A stretch of DNA of 49,609 bases from positions 1 through 49,609 of the forward strand of contig CAZIAZ010000016.1 of NCBI GenBank assembly GCA_964536835.1. The letters are read 5' to 3'. This document shows positions 27,579 through 34,097 of this stretch, piece after piece. Both the position numbers and the translations under genes were made by a program. This stretch comes from DAONFI01 sp035403485 (lineage in GTDB: Bacteria; Planctomycetota; Phycisphaerae; SM23-33). Below the pieces are notes generated by a model, which saw only the letters and a list, made by a program, of their open reading frames with translations, was not told where the DNA came from and made no database searches. Each line of letters starts with the position of its first letter. Positions within the stretch are counted from its first letter, which is position 1.

Positions 27579-29396
27579 TCAGTCCCGCATATCATCGCCC
27601 AGCCGATTCTGCCTGGCCTGTTCGTCAATCGCATCAGCCTTGGGTGCAAGGTCGTGCGGTACATTCAAATATTCGAGTGTCTGTTCAAGAACGCTTTTTA
27701 CGGCAGGGGCGGTCACAGTACCGCCATAATATCCTTTATATCGGTCAGGCCTGTATATTGAGATTAGACAAATTACCCTGGGATTTTCAAAAGGAGCGCC
27801 GCCGATGAAGCTGGCAGTGTACGCACCTTCCATATATCCATGCGGGCCAGGGACTTGCGCCGTGCCGGTCTTGCCCCAAATTGTGTAAAAATCGCTTTTG
27901 GCTTTTTTGCCTGTGCCTTCGGTTACGACCAGCCGCAATGCCTGGAGGGTTTCTTTGGCGACGCGCTGGCTGAGGACGCGACGGACGACTTTGGGTTTAG
28001 CCTTGTACAGTACCTTGCCGCGAGGGTCGGTAACCATGCCGACTATCTGCGGTTTCATGAGCTCTCCGCCGTTGGCGAACGATGCGAATGCCATCGCAAG
28101 CTGGATTGACGTCGCGCCGATTTCCTGGCCGAACGGCACACGTCGCGTGGAATAGCCGTCCCATTTCGGCAGTTTACGCACGATGCCAGGCGACTCCTGC
28201 GGCAGATCTATGCCGGTATCCTGGCCGAAACCCCAGTCGTGCAGCAGACTGAACAGTTTCTTATTGCCCAGCTTTTCGCCGATTTTAGCCATCATGATGT
28301 TGCTGGATTTGATGATGCCGGTCTCAACCGTGATATATCCGTAACTGTTGCCGTGGTCTGAAATTCTGCCGCCCTTGGATGCGTGATATACGCCGTTTTC
28401 ACAAAAAATCTTCGTCTGGTAATTTATTACGCCCGTGTTCACCGCGGCGGCGGCTATGATGGGTTTAAACACGCTGCCGGGCTCATATGGACTGGTTATG
28501 GCGTGATTGGTCATGTTCGCGATGGGGGTGTCGTTGTACGTGTTTGGATCGAACGACGGCGTAGCGCACATCGCGAGTATTTCGCCGGTCCAGGGGTCAA
28601 GAACTATGCCGGTGCCCCAGACGGCTTTATATTCGCTGACTGTGTCGCTGACGACGCGCTGGAGAATGTCCTGAATGACGAGGTCTATGGTGATGAAAAC
28701 GTTGCCGCCGTCCTGCGGGAGTTTAGTGGCGTCGATGTCGGTATATATGCCCCGTCGGCCGGCGTCGCCCAGAACTATGCGTTTGCCGTCGGATGCCTTG
28801 ACGATATCGTCCAGATACGCTTCAAGGCCTACGCCCGGCGAGCCGTCCTTGCAACGGAAGCCTATCACCGACCCCGCTAGCGGGCCATTGGGATATTCCC
28901 GCCGCCATTCGTAGGATATGCCCAAGGCGCGATTGTTGAGTTCCCTGATTTTATCAGCCTGCACAGCCTCGATTTCGCGTGCAATCCAGACGAATCTTTT
29001 TTGGGACTGAGCGGTCATGATTTCGTAGACGGCGGCTGGGTCGGAATTGAGAATGTCGGCGATGTTCTGTGCAAGCTGGCGGATGTCATGCTCGTCGTAT
29101 TTTTCCCGCAGATATTTCGGGTCGACGAAACAGCTTGGGACCTGTCGGCTGGCTGCGGCGAGCGTCCAGGCCTGACGGCTGGTGGCGTAGATGCTGCCCG
29201 GCCGAGCCGGCAGCGGCATGACGATACGCTGGCCTTGCGAGGCGTCGTCGACCATCTGCGAAATATCCGCCTGCTGCGGAGTTTTGGGGTGAAGTTTGGC
29301 GTCTATCATCAGGCCCTGCTTTATGCCGACAAACGCCAGCCCGCCCAACAGCGCAATGAAAATTATGCAATATCGGATTTTATCGCCGAGGTTCAT
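27579..29396 (-). CDS. ftsI: Septal penicillin-binding protein, class B (FtsI/PBP3-like)
   Basis: Transpeptidase that cross-links septal peptidoglycan with FtsW. 605 residues: short cytoplasmic tail, membrane anchor (about 9-28), non-catalytic dimerisation domain, then the transpeptidase domain with SVFK (S308-K311), SSN (364-366) and KTGTAQ (509-514). No PASTA domains. It overlaps the FtsL-like gene by 17 bases. Its place in the rsmH-ftsL-ftsI-murE order supports a divisome role over elongation (PBP2). Confidence 0.95.
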   Translation of the reverse strand: MNLGDKIRYCIIFIALLGGLAFVGIKQGLMIDAKLHPKTPQQADISQMVDDASQGQRIVMPLPARPGSIYATSRQAWTLAAASRQVPSCFVDPKYLREKYDEHDIRQLAQNIADILNSDPAAVYEIMTAQSQKRFVWIAREIEAVQADKIRELNNRALGISYEWRREYPNGPLAGSVIGFRCKDGSPGVGLEAYLDDIVKASDGKRIVLGDAGRRGIYTDIDATKLPQDGGNVFITIDLVIQDILQRVVSDTVSEYKAVWGTGIVLDPWTGEILAMCATPSFDPNTYNDTPIANMTNHAITSPYEPGSVFKPIIAAAAVNTGVINYQTKIFCENGVYHASKGGRISDHGNSYGYITVETGIIKSSNIMMAKIGEKLGNKKLFSLLHDWGFGQDTGIDLPQESPGIVRKLPKWDGYSTRRVPFGQEIGATSIQLAMAFASFANGGELMKPQIVGMVTDPRGKVLYKAKPKVVRRVLSQRVAKETLQALRLVVTEGTGKKAKSDFYTIWGKTGTAQVPGPHGYMEGAYTASFIGGAPFENPRVICLISIYRPDRYKGYYGGTVTAPAVKSVLEQTLEYLNVPHDLAPKADAIDEQARQNRLGDDMRD

Positions 29397-29706
29397 TTAA
29401 GTTCCGTTGATTATGGCCGGATGATGACGGCATGGATGTCGGCGTCGCGGCGGAAGAGTCTTCCACGACTTTAGCGTTAGAAATCTGGATGAGGTTCAGT
29501 GCCATTGCGTCGGCTCTGAATCGTATCGACGCAGGCGTAAGGAGGTGACCCATTTCCACATGGCGGTCCCATATATCGCGTTTGACGGCGGCATGCTGCG
29601 TCTGGATTTTCTGCAACTCGTGTCTTAGTCGTACGTCTTCGCGGCGCATCATCACAAGACACACGGCAATGGCGGTTATGCCTATAATTACGGTGGCTAT
29701 CCTCAT
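29380..29706 (-). CDS. ftsL: FtsL-like small bitopic division protein
   Basis: 108 residues: membrane segment at about 3-20 directly after the start, then a charged helical stretch (RREDVRLRHELQKIQTQHAAVKRDIW) of coiled-coil character, and a polar Ser/Pro-rich tail. FtsL proteins are too variable to recognise by sequence alone; topology, size and position between rsmH and ftsI make this the likely FtsL, which would pair with a FtsB-like protein and FtsQ. It overlaps the LysM gene stop by 4 bases and ftsI by 17. The soluble part has an extra tail beyond the coiled coil. Confidence 0.65.
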   Translation of the reverse strand: MRIATVIIGITAIAVCLVMMRREDVRLRHELQKIQTQHAAVKRDIWDRHVEMGHLLTPASIRFRADAMALNLIQISNAKVVEDSSAATPTSMPSSSGHNQRNLNEPRR

Positions 29707-30359
29707 ACTTCCGGTATCACCAGCGTCATGCCGATTTGAATGTCATTGGGATTTTTCAGCTTGCTGCGGTTGGCATCATATATTTTCCGCCACTTGCTGT
29801 CCGAGTTGTAAATTTTTTTGGAGATTTTGCGAAGATTGTCGCCCCTGATGACGGTGTAGACGCGCCTGGTCGGCTGATTTTTACGGTCCGGCAGTTGTGC
29901 CACGTCCTGGGCGAATTCATCGATGGTTTTTTCACGATAATTTGCCGAAGCGTTGTTTTGCGGCATGTGAATCGTGCCGGCTACGAATTCCGTTCTGTGT
30001 GCCGGTGCCGTCTGAGCCGGCGCGGCAGTCCGTGACTGGCTTGCGGGTTCAGCCGCATGAGTGCGGGCGACGGCTACTTCGGCTGTGGCGGCTCGCTGAA
30101 TCGGGGCGGGGGCTACTGCTGCGGCTATCGTCCGGCGGTTTTCCGGCCGAACGGCTCTGCGCACGACGCTGCGCACGGCTGGCCGAACCGGCGACACCAG
30201 TTCCTGCGTCGGCTGCTTATAATAACCGTCATCCACCGAAGCCATATCCTGTCTGTCGATATTGTTCTGCTCCGGCTGCCGGAACTCGGTTAGCACTAGC
30301 GAAAACGCCACGATAAATATAAGTGCCAGCAGTAATCCTATGTTTGTTTGTCTGGTCAT
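29703..30359 (-). CDS. Membrane-anchored LysM-domain protein in the dcw operon
   Basis: 218 residues: membrane anchor at about 7-24, a long Ala/Arg/Pro/Thr-rich linker (about 50-150), and one C-terminal LysM domain (about 167-218, VYTVIRGDNLRKISKKIYN...IQIGMTLVIPEV) that should bind peptidoglycan glycan chains in the periplasm. It overlaps the ftsL start by 4 bases and follows rsmH by 79. Such a gene is not part of the textbook dcw order; being locked into the ftsL-ftsI unit suggests a wall-sensing or scaffold role in division (inference). Confidence 0.85.
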   Translation of the reverse strand: MTRQTNIGLLLALIFIVAFSLVLTEFRQPEQNNIDRQDMASVDDGYYKQPTQELVSPVRPAVRSVVRRAVRPENRRTIAAAVAPAPIQRAATAEVAVARTHAAEPASQSRTAAPAQTAPAHRTEFVAGTIHMPQNNASANYREKTIDEFAQDVAQLPDRKNQPTRRVYTVIRGDNLRKISKKIYNSDSKWRKIYDANRSKLKNPNDIQIGMTLVIPEV

Positions 30360-30438
30360 ATCCCTGACCTCCCGATAGTCCTTTTTTAAAATTAAAAAAT
30401 CAGATTCGTCGCTGAACCTTTTTTACACGTTTTTTACT

Positions 30439-31368
30439 TTACACGAACTCAATTACTCTCATCTTCGCCGAACGACATCGCGGGTTTGATTCGATTTCCA
30501 CGTCAGCCGGCGTAACAGGTTTTTTTGTAAGAATATTCGCTTTGCCGGCTGATTCGAGTGTGGCGAAAGCGAGTTTTACCCGCCTGTCTTCCAGTGAATG
30601 GAATGAAATAATCGCTACCCGTCCGCCAGGTGCCATTATTTCTTCAAGTTCGTCAAGAAGGTTGTCAAGGTTCAGCAGTTCGTCGTTTACCGCTATTCTC
30701 AGTGCCTGAAAAGTTCTGGTCGCGGGGTGAATCTTTTTGCCCTTTGGCCGGAGCATTGAAAGCGGCGGCATTACCGACGAAACAATCTGTGCAAGTTCCA
30801 TCGTCGTCTTGATGGGTTGATTTTTTCTTGCGTCAACTATCGCACGGGCGATTCGCCTGCTTAAACGTTCCTCGCCGTAGTGATAGATTATATCCGCCAG
30901 TTCATTTTCATCAAGCGTGTTTACGATATACTCCGCCGTGAGTCCCTTTGTCAGATCCAGCCGCATATCCAGAGGGCCTTCCGCGCTGAAACTCATGCCG
31001 CGAGCCGGATCGTCCATCTGGTTCGACGCGAATCCCAGGTCCGCCAGTACAGCATTGACCTTACCTGTTGCCGTTTCCCGCAAAACTTCCCTGACATCGG
31101 AAAAATTGGCGTGGAAAAACCTCAGTCTGCCGCCGTATTCCGCCAGCCGTGATTTGGCTTGGGCGAGATTGCGGGCGTCGGTGTCTATGCAGATGCAACG
31201 TGAGAGGGGGTGGGCGTTGGCCAACAGGGTGCCGGTGTGTCCGCCCAAGCCGGTGGTGCAGTCGATTAATATCGTTCCAGGCTTGGCGATGGCCGGTGCC
31301 AGATAATTCACAACTTCATTCCGAAGAACTGCTATGTGCCCTTCGGAAGCGTTGCCCTTTAAATTCAT
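30439..31368 (-). CDS. rsmH: 16S rRNA (cytosine(1402)-N(4))-methyltransferase
   Basis: Methylates C1402 in the decoding centre of 16S rRNA. 309 residues. Visible: HIAVLRNEVVNYL, SAM-binding DCTTGLGGHTGTLL, ADLGFASNQMDDPARGMSF, YGEERLSRRIARAIV, HPATRTFQALRIAVN, and IISFHSLEDRRVK. This is the classical second conserved gene of dcw operons (mraW). A stop-to-start gap of 20 bases separates it from the upstream small hypothetical gene. Confidence 0.97.
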   Translation of the reverse strand: MNLKGNASEGHIAVLRNEVVNYLAPAIAKPGTILIDCTTGLGGHTGTLLANAHPLSRCICIDTDARNLAQAKSRLAEYGGRLRFFHANFSDVREVLRETATGKVNAVLADLGFASNQMDDPARGMSFSAEGPLDMRLDLTKGLTAEYIVNTLDENELADIIYHYGEERLSRRIARAIVDARKNQPIKTTMELAQIVSSVMPPLSMLRPKGKKIHPATRTFQALRIAVNDELLNLDNLLDELEEIMAPGGRVAIISFHSLEDRRVKLAFATLESAGKANILTKKPVTPADVEIESNPRCRSAKMRVIEFV

Positions 31369-31388
31369 CCGACGCCTCCTGTCATGTG

Positions 31389-31688
31389 CTAGCGGGCATC
31401 CAGCAATTTTCTGGCTGTCGCCGAAAGATCCACCCGGCGGAACTCATCTCCCAACGCCTGAACTGCCGTCAGACGTTCGGCCAAAACCTCAAGACGCTGC
31501 CGGAACTCCTCGTCGAATGACGCGGGGTTCTCCATACGACGTCGCAGCTCGGCAAAGTCCGTATGCGAAATTCCTTTTTCGTTCGCGGCTCTGCTGTCAC
31601 GTTGGAAGATGAGTGTCGCCATAATCCATTTCTGCCGGGTTTTCAGGAAGCCGTTCCTGTTTATTCCGCCGTCCATAGCGGAATACAT
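31389..31688 (-). CDS. Small hypothetical protein between mraZ and rsmH
   Basis: Up to 99 residues, soluble, charged and mostly helical (RRRMENPASFDEEFRQRLEVLAERLTAVQALGDEFRRVDLSATARKLLDAR). No family recognised. The start is uncertain: ATG 31688, or an internal ATG at residue 23 (MATLIFQRDS). Neither has a strong ribosome site. It lies 45 bases after mraZ and 20 before rsmH on the same strand, so it is cotranscribed. A short palindrome GGTTTT/AAAACC lies in the mraZ gap. Codon pattern and position argue for a real gene. Confidence 0.6.
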   Translation of the reverse strand: MYSAMDGGINRNGFLKTRQKWIMATLIFQRDSRAANEKGISHTDFAELRRRMENPASFDEEFRQRLEVLAERLTAVQALGDEFRRVDLSATARKLLDAR

Positions 31689-31733
31689 CCGTGTCGTTCA
31701 TGCAGGTTTTGTCCTTAAAACCTGAACTGTTCA

Positions 31734-32207
31734 TTATTCGTTTTTGTCGTCGACGGCCTCGAAGAGGTCGGCGGCTTCATACAACATTTCGCCGTATGAA
31801 TCCATGGATGCTTCCACGAATTTTTCCCATTCGTGGCGCGGCCATAGTTCCACGTGGTCGCCTTTGCCGACCAGCGTCACGTCCTCGACGTCGGTCAGCC
31901 GGGCTCTTTCGAGCGATTTTTCGGGCAGTACCACACGGCCCTGGCTGTCGGGCTTGAGCAGGCGAGCCATCGCAAAAAACATGCTCATGTTCACCGCCTG
32001 CCTGCTGGGCAGCAGTGAACGCTTCATATGGCTGGCCAGCTTGCGGTAGTAGGCATCAGGGTATAACCACAGATGCTTGTCCGGCCCCAACACAAGGTAA
32101 TATTGAGAACCGTCGTCCGGAGTCTGCTCCTCGCGCAAGGCTGAGCTTATCGCCATGCGACGCTTGGCTGCTATGCTTGTTTCATGTTCTCCGGTATAAA
32201 ACGGCAT
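31734..32207 (-). CDS. mraZ: Transcriptional regulator MraZ
   Basis: First gene of the main dcw operon; MraZ is an AbrB-fold DNA-binding protein that represses its own operon in Escherichia coli. 157 residues with two half-sites: the second (PDSQGRVVLPE) keeps the DxxGR signature, the first (AAKRRMAISSAL) is degenerate. The C-terminal tail is acidic. Candidate operator boxes overlap its promoter at 32242-32274. Confidence 0.92.
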   Translation of the reverse strand: MPFYTGEHETSIAAKRRMAISSALREEQTPDDGSQYYLVLGPDKHLWLYPDAYYRKLASHMKRSLLPSRQAVNMSMFFAMARLLKPDSQGRVVLPEKSLERARLTDVEDVTLVGKGDHVELWPRHEWEKFVEASMDSYGEMLYEAADLFEAVDDKNE

Positions 32208-32721
32208 TCTTAAGTCCTTTTAGTCTCTATCAGTAACTGACAGGGAATCTACACCATTAATAGGGAATCGGCAAGAAAAAAATTTTCTCTTTAGCCTAAA
32301 TTGCAAAAAAACATTTCGCCGCACCAAGAAAACGCATCATTTCCGCTCAATTACAGTCTACAGACGCATAAAGTAAAGAGGGTATGCCTGTGGCGGCTGG
32401 CCGGAGAATAAGAGTAGTGCAACTCTTTTTAAAAACACGGGTTAAATGTGCCACAATAATCAGCCGACTTTTCAATCATCATATTGCCAACGCCTTTCGC
32501 TATGGCTTACATATAAAGTTATCGGACATTACTGTTTCAGAGCTGAAATTTTTTTCAAATTTTTTAAAATACTTTAAAGTATCGCAAAATTTTAGATTCT
32601 TTTTCCTGACGGGACTTGAAACGCGAACGGTTTGTTGTAACAATCTCGTTCTGCTTTTTATTTTGAACAGCCCCCTGCGAGTGGAAGCGTTTTTTTAAAA
32701 TGATTTTTGTACGAGGTAGTC
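32208..32721. other. Divergent mraZ/ackA intergenic region
   Basis: About 514 bases. The mraZ side holds the promoter and boxes described separately. The middle and ackA side are AT-rich with runs such as 32546-32585. TTGAAA (about 32618) with TAACAA 16 bases later is a weak candidate ackA promoter. A 104-codon plus frame at 32384-32698 has no recognisable features and AT-driven composition, so it is not called. Nothing else is evident. Confidence 0.5.
32242..32274 (-). promoter_or_regulatory. mraZ promoter with paired operator-like boxes
   Basis: On the minus strand TTGCCG (32274-32269), 17-base spacer, TAGATT (32251-32246). Two identical boxes GATTCCCT (complements of 32262-32269 and 32242-32249) are exactly 20 bases apart and overlap the -35 and -10 elements. 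This fits MraZ autoregulation, although the box sequence differs from the known TGGG-type repeats except for its GGG core on the other strand. Confidence 0.6.
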
Positions 32722-33921
32722 ATGAAGATTTTCGTTGTTAATTGCGGCAGCAGTTCGATTAAGTATCAGCTTTTCAGCATGACGAATGAAAAGGTTCTCG
32801 CCAAGGGTCTGGTTGAGCGTGTGGGCACGAATGATGCCCGAATAAAGTTTGAATCTGCGGACTCATCTGCGGAGCATCGGCTGGATGCGCCGGACCATAC
32901 GGCGGCGATGAAACACATACTTGAGGCGCTGGTGGATCCGCGTTACGGCGTGCTCGAAAATATTGATGAAATCGAAGCCGTCGGCCATCGCGTTCTGCAC
33001 GGCGGCGAAAAGATTCACGAGTCCATGCTCATAGACGACCGCGTGAAGTCAATCATACGCGAATATTTTCAGCTTGGGCCGTTGCATAATCCGGCGAACC
33101 TGATGGGCATAGAGGCGTCGATGAAGGCTATGCCCGGCAAACCCAACGTGGCGGTCTTCGATACGGCGTTTTTTGCGACGATGCCGCCCAAGGCCTTCCG
33201 CTATGCCGTGCCGAACGAATGGTACGAAAGATATCACGTCCGCAAGTACGGTTTTCACGGCACAAGTCACCGTTTCGTGACCGGCCAGGCGTCGATAGAT
33301 CTCGGCAAAAGCCTCGACCAGCTCAACATCATCTCTGTTCATCTCGGCAACGGCTGTTCGGTGACAGCTACCCATAACGGCAAAGCCGTCGATCACTCGA
33401 TGGGCCTGACCCCGCTTGAAGGCCTTATGATGGGCACTCGCAGCGGCGATCTCGACCCAGCCGTCATGCCGTACATGATGAAACAGGCTAACCTGTCCGG
33501 CGCGGATATAGACCGTATACTGAACAAGGAATCCGGCCTGCTCGGCGTAAGCGGCACGAGCAACGACATGCGTGACCTGCTCAAGCGTAGCGAAGCCGGC
33601 GATGTGCATGCCGCCACCGCCATCGAAATGTTTGTCTACAGAATCATCAAATACATCGGCGCGTATTTCACGATAATGCCCGCGTGCGACGCTCTTATAT
33701 TTACCGGCGGCATTGGTGAAAATTCTGTCATCATTCGCAGGATGGTATGCGAAGGCCTTAAAAACATCGGCGTGAAATTCGACGAGAAACGCAACGAACA
33801 GATTGTCGGCGGCAAAAAAGGGACGATTACGGAAAATCATTCGCCGCTGCCTGTATGGGTAATCCCCACCAACGAAGAACTGGTTATCGCACGCGATACG
33901 CGAAGAATCGTAGCAGGTTAA
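32722..33921 (+). CDS. ackA: Acetate kinase
   Basis: Interconverts acetyl phosphate + ADP and acetate + ATP. 399 residues. Visible: VVNCGSSSIKYQL at the start, GHRVLHGG, VFDTAFFATMP, YGFHGTSHR (acetate kinase signature), HLGNGCSV, MGTRSGDLDP, and FTGGIGENS. ATG 32722 with ACGAGGTAG upstream is preferred to the in-frame TTG at 32707. No phosphotransacetylase gene is adjacent. Suggests a fermentative or acetate-overflow metabolism. Ends two bases before a fold-back repeat. Confidence 0.97.
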   Translation: MKIFVVNCGSSSIKYQLFSMTNEKVLAKGLVERVGTNDARIKFESADSSAEHRLDAPDHTAAMKHILEALVDPRYGVLENIDEIEAVGHRVLHGGEKIHESMLIDDRVKSIIREYFQLGPLHNPANLMGIEASMKAMPGKPNVAVFDTAFFATMPPKAFRYAVPNEWYERYHVRKYGFHGTSHRFVTGQASIDLGKSLDQLNIISVHLGNGCSVTATHNGKAVDHSMGLTPLEGLMMGTRSGDLDPAVMPYMMKQANLSGADIDRILNKESGLLGVSGTSNDMRDLLKRSEAGDVHAATAIEMFVYRIIKYIGAYFTIMPACDALIFTGGIGENSVIIRRMVCEGLKNIGVKFDEKRNEQIVGGKKGTITENHSPLPVWVIPTNEELVIARDTRRIVAG

Positions 33922-33922
33922 G

Positions 33923-34097
33923 TTTTAGAGCGTCTAACAAAATGATATTGCATTCGGCTTGTTGGTTGAATGTCTGGCGGCGTCAGGCTGCATCGCAAGC
34001 CCTATAAGGCTATCTGCTTCGCCTTCCTTGCCAGCCAATCAACCAACTACGCCTCGGTGCGACATCTCATTTTGTTAGAAGCTCTTAATATGCTCTA
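33923..34097. repeat. Long fold-back intergenic repeat, copy B
   Basis: Fills the convergent ackA/MFS gap. Left end TTTTAGAGCGTCTAACAAAA (33923-33942), right end complementary (CATTTTGTTAGA, 34068-34079, then GCTCTTAATATGCTCTA to 34097). Inner arms GTTGGTTGA/TCAACCAAC also pair. The blocks 33980-33995 and 34014-34036 are identical, in inverted orientation, to 2461-2476 and 2343-2365 of copy A. The tip is only 18 bases (33996-34013). The last 13 bases encode the end and stop of the minus-strand MFS gene. Confidence 0.88.

Noticed and set aside
32384..32698. 104-codon frame upstream of ackA
   Set aside because: AT-driven composition, no ribosome site, no domain; lies in a promoter region.
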